Shown here piece after piece: positions 47,270 to 56,318 of a stretch of 64,000 nucleotides of DNA. The notes beneath the pieces were generated by a model. That model had not been told where the DNA came from. It saw only the letters and a list, made by a program, of their open reading frames with translations, and did no database searches. Made by a program: the position numbers and the translations under genes. Positions within the stretch are counted from its first letter, which is position 1. Each line of letters begins with the position of its first letter. Source of the stretch: Promethearchaeia archaeon (GTDB lineage: Archaea; Asgardarchaeota; Lokiarchaeia; Sigyniarchaeales; SOKP01); NCBI GenBank assembly GCA_029856155.1, contig JAHQWL010000096.1, positions 17,140 to 81,139 of the forward strand, read 5' to 3'.

Positions 47270-47602
47270 CTATTTTATTTTAGAACCAGGCGGAACTGGT
47301 TTTCGTTCATCAATTTTTAATAGAAAGGGTTCATTCTTGAAATCAGCAGCGAGTAGCATTCCCTGACTTTGAATGCCCATAATATTTCGAGGTTTCAAAT
47401 TTGTCAAAATTACTATTTTTTCATTAATTAACTCCTCTCTTGAGTAAAATGGAGCAATCCCTGTTACAATTTGTTTTAGATCTTTCTCTCCACAATCTAC
47501 CATTAATTTATAGAGATTTTTTGATTTGGGTACTTTTGTACAATTTTTAACTAAACCTACTCTAATATCGAGTTTTGAGAAATCTTCATAGTTAATTTCC
47601 AT
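47270..47602 (-). CDS. tRNA-binding OB-fold protein (MetRS C-terminal/CsaA-like)
   Basis: A 110-residue protein of the tRNA-binding OB-fold family: FSKLDIRVGLVKNCTKVPKS, LYKLMVDCGEKDLKQIVTGI, NLKPRNIMGIQSQGMLLAA and a terminal PPGSKIK. These match the C-terminal domain of MetRS or its free-standing beta subunit. The start is seven bases after the TrmI gene, so they are co-transcribed and may both act on tRNA. Confidence 0.85.
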   Translation of the reverse strand: MEINYEDFSKLDIRVGLVKNCTKVPKSKNLYKLMVDCGEKDLKQIVTGIAPFYSREELINEKIVILTNLKPRNIMGIQSQGMLLAADFKNEPFLLKIDERKPVPPGSKIK

Positions 47603-47609
47603 AAAACCT

Positions 47610-48476
47610 TCATCCTCTTAACGGCATTCCATTTAGATTTATATATTCATTAGTCTTCATTTTTTTCTCTCGATAAGGATTTTTAATATTATTTATTTTT
47701 CGCCCAAAGGTTAAATATCCAGTGTGACCCACCATTCTCACTTCTGGACGTGTAGCATTTTCTTTTACTTGGATTTTTCTTTTTATTAATTCATATGTAT
47801 TTATCTCAACAAAATCATTCCTGTTCATCATTGAAACTGTTTTTTTGACTTGCTCAATAGTTGGGGAAAAAGATACTAAAGTGCCGCTAAATCTTAAATA
47901 ATTCTTGACTCTTTCAATAGCATCCCAAGGAGTAGCTAGATCTAAAACAATAGCATCAACATTCTTGTGGTTAAAATCTTCCCTTATCAGATCTCCATAT
48001 TTAATTGTTACTATTTCTTTTAAGTTAGCTTTAAGGATATTTACCTTTGCTCTTTTAAGTGATTTTTCACTAATGTCATATGAGTAAATGTGCCCATTTG
48101 GCTGAACATAATTACCTAGAATGCATGTGAGAGCTCCAGAACCGCATCCTGCTTCAATAACCGTACTTCCCGGTCCGATTCCTGAATATAGTAAAATCAT
48201 TCCAGCATCTTCAGGGTAAATAATTTGAGTTTTCCGAGCCATATGAAGAATATAATCAGAGGGTAAGGGTTTTAATACAAAAAATTTATAGCCTTGAGTT
48301 TCAAGAGGTTTTGAAAAGACTACAGACCCAAAAATCTTTCCAATTATATCATCAAACTCAATAATTCCTTTATGTGAGTGGAATTTTTCACCATGTTTCA
48401 CTTGAATAAGCCATCGTCGTTTTTCGTCAAGAATTAAAAAGACTAAATCGTTTTCTTTAATAATTTCGAAGCCCAT
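47610..48476 (-). CDS. trmI: tRNA (adenine-N1)-methyltransferase TrmI
   Basis: A 288-residue SAM-dependent methyltransferase. It has an N-terminal beta domain (about 1-80). The Rossmann domain contains GPGSTVIEAGCGSGALTCIL (motif I, SAM binding) and VDAIVLDLATPWDAIERV (motif IV). A family histidine/arginine region, KENATRPEVRMVGHTGYLTF, is near the end. Archaeal TrmI makes m1A at positions 57/58 of tRNA. A short Arg/Asn-rich tail is unusual. Confidence 0.85.
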   Translation of the reverse strand: MGFEIIKENDLVFLILDEKRRWLIQVKHGEKFHSHKGIIEFDDIIGKIFGSVVFSKPLETQGYKFFVLKPLPSDYILHMARKTQIIYPEDAGMILLYSGIGPGSTVIEAGCGSGALTCILGNYVQPNGHIYSYDISEKSLKRAKVNILKANLKEIVTIKYGDLIREDFNHKNVDAIVLDLATPWDAIERVKNYLRFSGTLVSFSPTIEQVKKTVSMMNRNDFVEINTYELIKRKIQVKENATRPEVRMVGHTGYLTFGRKINNIKNPYREKKMKTNEYINLNGMPLRG

Positions 48477-48648
48477 TTTAAATGCAATCTCTTTTTATTT
48501 CTAAAGTATCTATATCTTTAATTGGTTATAAGAAGGCTTTCTTTCATTATTAATCTATTTACAAAAAATATATAAAAAATCTACAACTCTCAAATATATT
48601 AAACTTATTAAAAATCTTTTTTATAAATACTCTTTAATGAATTAATTT

Positions 48649-49566
48649 ATGAGTAGAGAGAGACCCCATAACGCTCAAACATCTCGAACTTCTTTTAGAG
48701 ACCTTCAGTCCCAAATAGAGAATTTACGGCAAAAAAGAGATGAATTAAATCAAAAAACAAAACAATTTATAAATGATCTCCAAGATATTGAGATAGAAAT
48801 CGCAAATTCTCTAAAAATCGCTAAGGATCAATACAAAAAGAAAAGAGATTACTGGAATGACAAGGTAAAACAATTAAAAGAAAAAAAAATTGAATATAAG
48901 ACACTATTAGATACTTTAATAGAAGATAAAAACACTATACAAAAACCTGAAACAAAAAATAAAGATAATAAACAAATTCTTTCAATGAAACAAATTGAAC
49001 GAAAAATTGATAATTTAGAGAGAAGAATTGAAACGGAAAAACTTGATATTACTGAAGAAAATACCATAATTGATAAAATAAGAGAATTAGCAGAAATGAA
49101 ACAAGAATTTTTATCTGAGCAGAAAAACAGTGAAATTTTTAAAATTGAAAGGAAAATTGAAATTGTAAAGATCAATTTAAATAAGATCTATGAACAATTA
49201 AATAAATGGTCGGATAAATCTCAAGAAAATCATGCTAAAATGCTAAAAGAGTTTCAAAACGTCGATAAACTAAAGGAAGATAAGAAAAAACTCGAAGAAG
49301 AATTAATTGAAAACAAAAAAACAGCTGATCTGTATCATGAACAATACTTAAAAGTAATGAATCAAAGAAAGAAATCATACAAAGGGAAGAAACCTTATAG
49401 ACATAACCAAAAACCAGCTCCAAAGTTCAACCAATTTTCAAAAAAAAATGAAATGATTGAAAAGATAAAACAGGATAAATTAGCTACAGCACTAGAAAAG
49501 CAAAAAGCAGGGAAAAAGTTAAATTTATTTGAAGCTAGACTAATTCTTGAAAAATCTGAGGAATAA
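48649..49566 (+). CDS. Long coiled-coil protein
   Basis: A 305-residue protein, almost wholly helical with heptad repeats from about residue 20 to 245 (for example LQSQIENLRQKRDELNQKTK and KQIERKIDNLERRIETEKL), and a basic Gln/Lys-rich region at about 245-275. Similar coiled-coil proteins are widespread in archaea without clear function. ATG start, monocistronic. Confidence 0.75.
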   Translation: MSRERPHNAQTSRTSFRDLQSQIENLRQKRDELNQKTKQFINDLQDIEIEIANSLKIAKDQYKKKRDYWNDKVKQLKEKKIEYKTLLDTLIEDKNTIQKPETKNKDNKQILSMKQIERKIDNLERRIETEKLDITEENTIIDKIRELAEMKQEFLSEQKNSEIFKIERKIEIVKINLNKIYEQLNKWSDKSQENHAKMLKEFQNVDKLKEDKKKLEEELIENKKTADLYHEQYLKVMNQRKKSYKGKKPYRHNQKPAPKFNQFSKKNEMIEKIKQDKLATALEKQKAGKKLNLFEARLILEKSEE

Positions 49567-49741
49567 AAACTTATATTAGGATAGAAAATCTTTCAATTTT
49601 ATCTACCCGAAGCAGTTTTAAGGATTAGTGATCGATTTAAAGAAATTTTATCAAAAAATTAAGAGATCTGAATAAGATTTAAAAAAATTGTAGATTTATT
49701 ACTTTCATAGTCTATACAATTAATGGAAAGGAAGATTAATT

Positions 49742-51070
49742 TTGAAGAAAAAAGTAGCTGAAATCAGAACTCTTTTACAAGAACATCACGATTGGTTCCA
49801 AAAATCAATTCCTCTCATCGCTTCTGAAAATATTACCAGTCCCGCTGTGGATGAAGCTTGTGCCTCTGATTTTTCACATCGATATGCAGAAGGCTGGAGT
49901 GGACAGAGAGTTTATGCGGGGTGCACTTATATAGATCAAATCGAAGATATTTGCATGGAACTTACAAAAGAATATTTTGATTGTTTACATGCTGATGTTC
50001 GACCAATATCTGGAGTTGTAGCAAACTTAGTTATGTATAATGCATTTACTTCAGATAATAATGGTAAGATGTGCTGTATGTCTATCGTTCGTGGTGGTCA
50101 TATTTCACATGGACCAAGATTCGCAAAAAGTGGTAGAGAAATTTATGGTACAGCTGGTACAACTAGAGGAATTAATGTAGAATATTTAGCTTTTGATAAT
50201 GATGAAATGAATTTAGATATTGATGCTTCTGCAAAAATAATCAGAGAATTTGAGCCTGAATTAGTTTTATTTGGTGGTTCAGTATTTCTATTCCCACACC
50301 CCGTTAAAGAACTTGGTGAGGTTGCAAAAGAAGTGGGAGCATATATTGGCTATGATGCTGCCCATGTTGCGGGTTTGATTGGTTCTGGGTATTTCCAAGA
50401 CCCTTTAAGAGAAGGAGCAGATGTTATGACGATGAGTACACATAAAACACTCCCAGGACCTCAACATGGTACATTAGTATCAAACAGAGAAGATTTAGTC
50501 GAAAGTTTGAGATCTTGTGCTTTTCCGGCTTTGTTATCTAATCATCATCTGCATAATGTTGCTGGATTGGGGATAGCATTAGCAGAAATGCTAGAATTTG
50601 GAAAGGAATACCATAAAAATGTTATAGAAAATGCCAAAGCTCTTGGACAAGCCTTATCTGATATTGGTTTGAAAGTATTAATGGAACATAAAGGATTTAC
50701 TGAATCTCATCAGATTGTGGTTGATATTACAGACTTTGAGAAAACTATTGGATTGGGTGGAGACATTGAGAAAATACTAGAAGAGGCTAATATTATCCTT
50801 AATCGTAATCTTTTACCATATGACATCGCTGCAGGTAGACATTACCAAAATCCAGGCGGTTTGAGAATGGGAACCTCTGAAATAACTCGGCTTGGTATGG
50901 GAAAAAATGAAATGGTTGATATTGCTGATTTTTTTAAAAAACTACTAATTGATAAAAAGGACCCTAAAAAGATAAGAAATGACGTGGCTGAATTTAGACA
51001 AGGTTTCCAAGAAATAAAGTATTGTTTTCAATCTCCAAATAAAGCATATGAATATTTGAAGTTTTTCTAA
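49742..51070 (+). CDS. glyA: Serine hydroxymethyltransferase
   Basis: A 442-residue PLP enzyme. PLP lysine is K235 in STHKTLPGPQHG. HRYAEGWSGQRVYAGC (substrate region), GYDAAHVAGLI (PLP Asp and His) and GGLRMGTSEITRLGM are all present. It interconverts serine and glycine, passing C1 to tetrahydrofolate or a pterin analogue, and so links to the MetVF genes. The start is TTG, preceded by GGAAAGGAAG as ribosome binding site. Confidence 0.93.
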   Translation: MKKKVAEIRTLLQEHHDWFQKSIPLIASENITSPAVDEACASDFSHRYAEGWSGQRVYAGCTYIDQIEDICMELTKEYFDCLHADVRPISGVVANLVMYNAFTSDNNGKMCCMSIVRGGHISHGPRFAKSGREIYGTAGTTRGINVEYLAFDNDEMNLDIDASAKIIREFEPELVLFGGSVFLFPHPVKELGEVAKEVGAYIGYDAAHVAGLIGSGYFQDPLREGADVMTMSTHKTLPGPQHGTLVSNREDLVESLRSCAFPALLSNHHLHNVAGLGIALAEMLEFGKEYHKNVIENAKALGQALSDIGLKVLMEHKGFTESHQIVVDITDFEKTIGLGGDIEKILEEANIILNRNLLPYDIAAGRHYQNPGGLRMGTSEITRLGMGKNEMVDIADFFKKLLIDKKDPKKIRNDVAEFRQGFQEIKYCFQSPNKAYEYLKFF

Positions 51071-51152
51071 TAATATTTATTCTTATTTTTTTAATGGAAT
51101 AATAAAACTTATCTTATACGATTCATTTAAGACTTATTATAATTTAGAATTA

Positions 51153-51995
51153 ATGAAAGTCATGAGTCTTGAAGTTCTCGAAAAAAGTGAAAGGAAACTC
51201 ATATTTGTGGTAGATGGGATCTCTGTTGAAATGGCGAATGCTATTCGCAGAATTATAATTTCTGAGATACCAGTTATGGCTGTAGATGAGGTTATTATTT
51301 TAAAAAATGATTCACCTTTATACGATGAAATTATAGCCCATAGGCTTTCAATGATACCTTTAACTACCGATTTAGAAACATATAAACTTCCACGAGAGTG
51401 CGAATGCGAGGGATATGGGTGCCCTCTTTGTCAAGTTTCTTTAACATGTGAAGTTACTAACACAACCAATACACCCTTACAAATATATTCAGGAAATTTG
51501 AATTCAAACGATCCTAAAATTATTCCAGTTAATCCAAAGATTCCACTAGTAAAAATTGATAAAAATGATAAAGTAATAATCGAGGCGTATTCTATATTAG
51601 GAATAGCTAAAGATCATGTTAAATGGCAAGCAGTTTCAAATATTTTTTACAGATTTTATCCTGAAATAGATTTTGATAATAGTAAATGTACTAAATGCCC
51701 AGATAAATGTTTAGTGTCGAGAATGTGTCCTGAAAAATTATATGATTTCTCAAATAAAAAAACTCCTATGTTAGTAGAAGATTATTGGAAAACATGCACA
51801 TTATGCAATTCATGTCAAAATGAATGTCCAGAACAAGCTATAAAAGTAAGCTGGAAAGATAATACTTATATCTTCTCAATTGAAAGTGATGGAGTTCTTC
51901 CATTTGAGACAATTATCAAGAAAACATTTGAGATCTTCTTAGAAAAAATTGATGAATTTGTTGAAAAACTTGAGGGAGCGGAGATAGAATCATAA
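51153..51995 (+). CDS. rpoD: DNA-directed RNA polymerase subunit D
   Basis: A 280-residue RpoD (alpha/Rpb3 homologue): EMANAIRRIIISEIPVMAVDEV dimerisation segment, IIAHRLSMIPL, and ECECEGYGCPLC. The D3 ferredoxin domain has CTKCPDKCLVSRMCP and CTLCNSCQNECP, giving eight cysteines for two 4Fe-4S clusters. Its C-terminal helix completes the dimerisation domain. It is the first gene of the rpoD-eL18-uL13-uS9 operon. Confidence 0.95.
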   Translation: MKVMSLEVLEKSERKLIFVVDGISVEMANAIRRIIISEIPVMAVDEVIILKNDSPLYDEIIAHRLSMIPLTTDLETYKLPRECECEGYGCPLCQVSLTCEVTNTTNTPLQIYSGNLNSNDPKIIPVNPKIPLVKIDKNDKVIIEAYSILGIAKDHVKWQAVSNIFYRFYPEIDFDNSKCTKCPDKCLVSRMCPEKLYDFSNKKTPMLVEDYWKTCTLCNSCQNECPEQAIKVSWKDNTYIFSIESDGVLPFETIIKKTFEIFLEKIDEFVEKLEGAEIES

Positions 51996-52050
51996 TTAAT
52001 CAAAAAATTATTAAAATATTATAAATTTAAGATATCAGATTAAATAAAAT

Positions 52051-52425
52051 ATGAGTAGTAGCTTTCTAATGTCTCATAAAGTAACTGGCCCAAGTAACTA
52101 TTATATCAGAAAACTCATAAGAGATTTGTGGAAATCCAAGATAAAAATATGGAAAAAAATCTCAAAAAAATTAAGTGGCCCTAGAAAAAATAGAATTAAA
52201 GCTAATTTATATCGCATTAATAAGAAGACAAATAAAGATGATGTCATCGTTATTCCTGGAAAAGTTTTAGGTTTAGGAGAATTAGAGCATACTCTTACTA
52301 TTGCATGTTTAGAATATTCAAAATCAGCGAAAAAAAAAATTGAATCTTCTGGAAGCACATTAGTATCGATTGAAGAATTATTAGAACAAAACCCTAAAGG
52401 TAGAGGGGTAAAAATATTTTATTGA
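52051..52425 (+). CDS. rpl18e: Ribosomal protein eL18
   Basis: A 124-residue protein matching eL18/L18e: TGPSNYYIRKLIRDLWKSKI, VIVIPGKVLGLGELEHTLTI, LVSIEELLEQNPKGRGVKIF. It is an archaeal/eukaryotic large-subunit protein. It lies in the rpoD operon, its usual place. Confidence 0.92.
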   Translation: MSSSFLMSHKVTGPSNYYIRKLIRDLWKSKIKIWKKISKKLSGPRKNRIKANLYRINKKTNKDDVIVIPGKVLGLGELEHTLTIACLEYSKSAKKKIESSGSTLVSIEELLEQNPKGRGVKIFY

Positions 52426-52459
52426 AATATCAAATAGAATATTTAGATGTGATGAAGTT

Positions 52460-52933
52460 ATGGTAATCGAATATCAATTATACAATGCTTCAAATAAAAT
52501 ACTCGGGCGTTTCTGTAGTCATATTGCTAAAAAGGCTTTATTAGGGGAATATATAGTAATTATTAATGCAAAAGATGCTATTATTAGTGGAACAAAAAGG
52601 GATATTCATGAAAAGTACTTAGCAAAACTTAATATTTCAACAGCAACCAATCCACGCAGAGGACCATTTCATGAAAGAAGACCAGATACTTTTATGAGAA
52701 GAGTTATAAAACAAATGCTACCGAGAAAGAAATTACGAGGAAAGGAGGCTCTTAAAAGAATTCATGTTTATATATCGGATATTCCAGAACGATTTAACAA
52801 TAGATATCAAAAATTAGTGCCTAATAATATTGATAATGTAGGGAAACAGAGACTTTCATATTATAACAGGTATATTACCTTAGAAGATTTATGCCAACGA
52901 ATTGGTTGGAAAAAAAATGAGATTGAGGTTTAA
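52460..52933 (+). CDS. rpl13: Ribosomal protein uL13
   Basis: A 157-residue uL13: NKILGRFCSHIAKKALLGEY, IINAKDAIISGTK, HERRPDTFMRRVIKQMLPRK and GKEALKRIHVYISDIPERF match the archaeal L13 pattern. The uS9 start follows three bases after the stop. Confidence 0.93.
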   Translation: MVIEYQLYNASNKILGRFCSHIAKKALLGEYIVIINAKDAIISGTKRDIHEKYLAKLNISTATNPRRGPFHERRPDTFMRRVIKQMLPRKKLRGKEALKRIHVYISDIPERFNNRYQKLVPNNIDNVGKQRLSYYNRYITLEDLCQRIGWKKNEIEV

Positions 52934-52936
52934 TAA

Positions 52937-53347
52937 ATGTCGATGAAAGTAGTTCAGTCATCAGGAAAAAGAAAAGCTGCTATTGCTAGAGCTGTTTTAA
53001 GGCACCCTGCAAAAGGTCAAATAAAGATTAATAATATACCTTTAAATTTATATGAACCAGAAATAGCTCGATTAAGAATTCAAGAAGTCCTTGAAATAGT
53101 AAACCATCCAAAAGTTGAAAAATGCGATATTACAATTAGTGTGAAGGGTGGGGGAAAAAGTGGTCAAACTGATGCCGTACGTATGGCAATTGCTAAATCA
53201 ATATATAAATTAATTGGTACAAAAACAATTGAAAGGACTTTCAGAGAATATGATGATTCCTTATTGAGTGGAGATTCGAGAAGAACAGAGCCGAAGAAAT
53301 TCGGAGGGAAAAAAGCTAGAGCACGAAGACAAAAAAGTTTCAGATAG
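52937..53347 (+). CDS. rps9: Ribosomal protein uS9
   Basis: A 136-residue uS9: VQSSGKRKAAIARAVLRHPA, KCDITISVKGGGKSGQTDAV and the basic C-terminal tail ending KKARARRQKSFR, which reaches the P-site tRNA in ribosomes. It is the last gene of the operon here; the usual archaeal followers rpoN, rpoK and uS2 are absent from this position. Confidence 0.95.
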   Translation: MSMKVVQSSGKRKAAIARAVLRHPAKGQIKINNIPLNLYEPEIARLRIQEVLEIVNHPKVEKCDITISVKGGGKSGQTDAVRMAIAKSIYKLIGTKTIERTFREYDDSLLSGDSRRTEPKKFGGKKARARRQKSFR

Positions 53348-53361
53348 ATTTTTAAAAAATT

Positions 53362-54678
53362 TTAAAGTATCTCAATTTGTACTCCTAATTCTTTTAAGTC
53401 TTCATAAAAGGTAGGATATGAATCTTTCACAATATTACTACTTTGAATATAAGAACTAGAATCCGCATATAAAGCTGCAATGCTGCAAGCCATTGCAATT
53501 CTGTGATCATTATTGTGATTGATCTTTGTTCCAACTAATTTATCACTATGAAAAATAGTCATCTTATCCTCTTCTTCAATAACTTTAACACCCATATTCT
53601 TTAGTTCTCGAGCCATAGCAGAGATTCTATCAGTTTCTTTTAATCGTAAATTAGAAGCATTATACAAAATTGTTTTTCCTTCTGCAAAAGCACCTATTAC
53701 AGATAAAATTGGAAATAAATCGGGGATATCAATACAGTTGATTTCAGTACCTTTTAACGGGTATTTATTTATATCTCCATTTACAATGACCCGATCTTTT
53801 TCTTCGTCAAAAATAATATTTGCTCCCATTTCCTTTAGGATCTCAAGGATTTTTTTATCTGGCTGGTAATTATTAAGGTTCAAGTTGTTCACAATCACAG
53901 ATGATGGTTTATGAGATAAAACCCCAGCTGCTAAAATAAATGCTGCCGAGGAAAAATCTCCAGGAATAGTATATGACTGTGATCTATAAGTTTGTTCATT
54001 TGTTATATAAAACTTTCCTGTTTCAAAATTAGCTTGAATATTAATTCCAAACAATTCTAATATATCTATAGTGATATCTATAAATGATTTAGAGGATAAT
54101 GCAGTAATTAATTCAATTTCAATAAAATCGTTATCTTTGCATTTTAATAAAGGACATAACATTAGCAAAGCAGTAATAAATTGCGAACTAATATCCCCGG
54201 GAATACTAATTTTATTACATAAAACTTTTTTTCGTCTGATTTTAAGTTTATCATCTTTTAATTTAAATTTTCCTCCAAGTTGTTCAAGCGCATTGAGGAG
54301 TGGAAGAATTGGTCGTTTAAGCTTAAAAAATTCTCCTTTTAAGGTTAAACCCTTCTCGATTAGTAAAGCTAAAGCGCTGAAAATTCTAATAGATGTTCCA
54401 GAATTTCTGCAGTCTATAGATTTTTTAGGAGATCTATAAGCGTCTTTATCGCGCTTAATGATATAAGTATTATCACTTTTTTTAAGAGTTCGAACACCTA
54501 ATAAGTGTAATATATTAATAGTAACTGCCACATCTCCAGACACTAAGGGATTTTTGATTATTGAAATACCATTAGCTAAACTTGCGGAAATAAATGCTCT
54601 ATGCGAATAGCTTTTGGATCCGGGCGCTGTGATTTCACCAGTTAAACCCCTTGTTATTGGGTTTATTTTAAGATTCAT
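53362..54678 (-). CDS. aroA: 3-phosphoshikimate 1-carboxyvinyltransferase (EPSP synthase)
   Basis: A 438-residue protein. APGSKSYSHRAFI (substrate loop), DCRNSGTSIRIFSALALLIE, PGDISSQFITALLML, PGDFSSAAFILAAG and LKETDRISAMARELKNMG are EPSP synthase hallmarks. It joins shikimate-3-phosphate and PEP. It diverges from aroC, the next pathway step, with a 90-base promoter gap. Confidence 0.93.
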   Translation of the reverse strand: MNLKINPITRGLTGEITAPGSKSYSHRAFISASLANGISIIKNPLVSGDVAVTINILHLLGVRTLKKSDNTYIIKRDKDAYRSPKKSIDCRNSGTSIRIFSALALLIEKGLTLKGEFFKLKRPILPLLNALEQLGGKFKLKDDKLKIRRKKVLCNKISIPGDISSQFITALLMLCPLLKCKDNDFIEIELITALSSKSFIDITIDILELFGINIQANFETGKFYITNEQTYRSQSYTIPGDFSSAAFILAAGVLSHKPSSVIVNNLNLNNYQPDKKILEILKEMGANIIFDEEKDRVIVNGDINKYPLKGTEINCIDIPDLFPILSVIGAFAEGKTILYNASNLRLKETDRISAMARELKNMGVKVIEEEDKMTIFHSDKLVGTKINHNNDHRIAMACSIAALYADSSSYIQSSNIVKDSYPTFYEDLKELGVQIEIL

Positions 54679-54768
54679 TAAATAATAAATAGAAATTTAT
54701 AGATATAATATTAATTAAATAATCATGTAAACCTATTTTTTAATAAAACCGTAGAAAATCTTAAAATT

Positions 54769-55875
54769 ATGGATAATACCTTTGGTACTATATTTAGAAT
54801 AACATCCTTTGGTGAAAGTCATGGAGAAATAGTGGGAATTATTTTAGATGGTGTACCAGCGGGATTGAATTTCGATTTAGATTTTATTCAAAACGAGCTT
54901 AATAGAAGAAAACCCGGTCAATCATTCGTAACTACTAATCGTCTAGAGCAGGATCGCGTTAGAGTTTTATCTGGTATTTTCAATAATAAAACCACCGGAG
55001 CACCAATTTGTCTATTAATTGAAAATAAAGACATAGATTCATCAATATATACAAAATATAAAAATTATTTAAGGCCTTCACATGTAGATTATACCGCATT
55101 AACGAAATATGGGGGATTTTCCGATTTTCGAGGATCTGGGCGATTTTCTGGAAGAATTACAGCTGGATTTGTGATGGCAGGTGCGGTAGCAAAACAAATT
55201 TTAGAAAAATATGATATTTTTATATTCGCATACACAAAAAGTATTGGAAATATAAGAGACGAAGAAAATTATCTTTTAGGTGAGATTAAAAACTTACATG
55301 AAATAAGGGAGAAATCTCTTGTAAGATCTATTAACCCAGAGAAGGCAAAGTTAATGGAAGAATTAATTGAGAAGGTTAAAAATCAAAAGGATTCTATGGG
55401 AGGAACTATAAAATGCATAGTGTTTAATTTTCCTAAAGGAAAAGGGGGCCCAATTTTTAATAGTCTCGAGTCAAGGATTAGCAAAGCAATTTTTGCAATT
55501 CCCGCGATAAAGGGGATAGAGTTTGGTGCTGGATTTAAAGCAAGTACTATGAAAGGTTCTGAACATAATGACCCATGGATTCTTAAGGATGGAAGAATCC
55601 AAACAAGTAAAAATGATGCTGGTGGAATAATCGGTGGAATCTCAACAGGAATGCCGATTGAATTTACAGTTGCAGTTAAACCAACTGCTTCGATAGGTAT
55701 TCCTCAGAAAACAGTTAATATTGAAAAAATGGAGAACGTAGAAGTAGAATTTTCTGGTCGTCATGATCCATGTATAGTGCCTAGGATTGTTTCAGTAATA
55801 GAAGCTATGACTGCGAACGTTTTACTTGATTGTTTATTAATTGAAGGATATATTCCCCGGATTATAGATTTTTAA
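54769..55875 (+). CDS. aroC: Chorismate synthase
   Basis: A 368-residue protein. GTIFRITSFGESHGEIVGII, the catalytic-region HVDYTALTKYGGFSDFRGSG, GRFSGRITAGFVMAGAVAK and the final SGRHDPCIVPRIVSVIEAM are diagnostic. The enzyme makes chorismate from EPSP using reduced FMN. Its ATG is preceded by a promoter shared with aroA in the opposite direction. Confidence 0.95.
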   Translation: MDNTFGTIFRITSFGESHGEIVGIILDGVPAGLNFDLDFIQNELNRRKPGQSFVTTNRLEQDRVRVLSGIFNNKTTGAPICLLIENKDIDSSIYTKYKNYLRPSHVDYTALTKYGGFSDFRGSGRFSGRITAGFVMAGAVAKQILEKYDIFIFAYTKSIGNIRDEENYLLGEIKNLHEIREKSLVRSINPEKAKLMEELIEKVKNQKDSMGGTIKCIVFNFPKGKGGPIFNSLESRISKAIFAIPAIKGIEFGAGFKASTMKGSEHNDPWILKDGRIQTSKNDAGGIIGGISTGMPIEFTVAVKPTASIGIPQKTVNIEKMENVEVEFSGRHDPCIVPRIVSVIEAMTANVLLDCLLIEGYIPRIIDF

Positions 55876-55975
55876 AAGAAAAGGATAACCATTGTTAGTG
55901 TGATCCACGTGAAAATCTAAAATAAATGTTAAAAAGTATTAATAATAATTAGTGTATAATAAGAAGTGAATTAGC

Positions 55976-56221
55976 ATGAATGTATCCCTACAAGAAAAAT
56001 TTATTAATGATATAATAAAAATAATAGACAGATGGTCTTTTGAGCAATGTGCTTTTTGTGAAGATGGTATAATGGTATCAATTGAAGGAATGGTTGACTT
56101 TAAATGCAGTAAATGTGGACGCACCATGAATCCTCTTAATTATTTAGGACAAATTGCTAAAATAGTTTTTAATTTTAGAGACCAAAACCCAAATCTCAAT
56201 GTAGATAATGAGAGTGAATAA
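55976..56221 (+). CDS. Small zinc-ribbon protein
   Basis: An 81-residue protein with CAFCEDG near residue 25 and CSKCGRTM near residue 44, a simple zinc ribbon, followed by a hydrophobic helix and an acidic tail. It is unrecognised. It lies between aroC and an oxidoreductase on the same strand with gaps of about 100 bases each side. Confidence 0.6.
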   Translation: MNVSLQEKFINDIIKIIDRWSFEQCAFCEDGIMVSIEGMVDFKCSKCGRTMNPLNYLGQIAKIVFNFRDQNPNLNVDNESE

Positions 56222-56318
56222 TCACTTCTTTAATTAGGAAATAATTAATTAAATTAGGTATTAAATATTATCAAATTCAATTCTTCAAATTATTAATTTG
56301 AACTAATGGGTTCTTATA

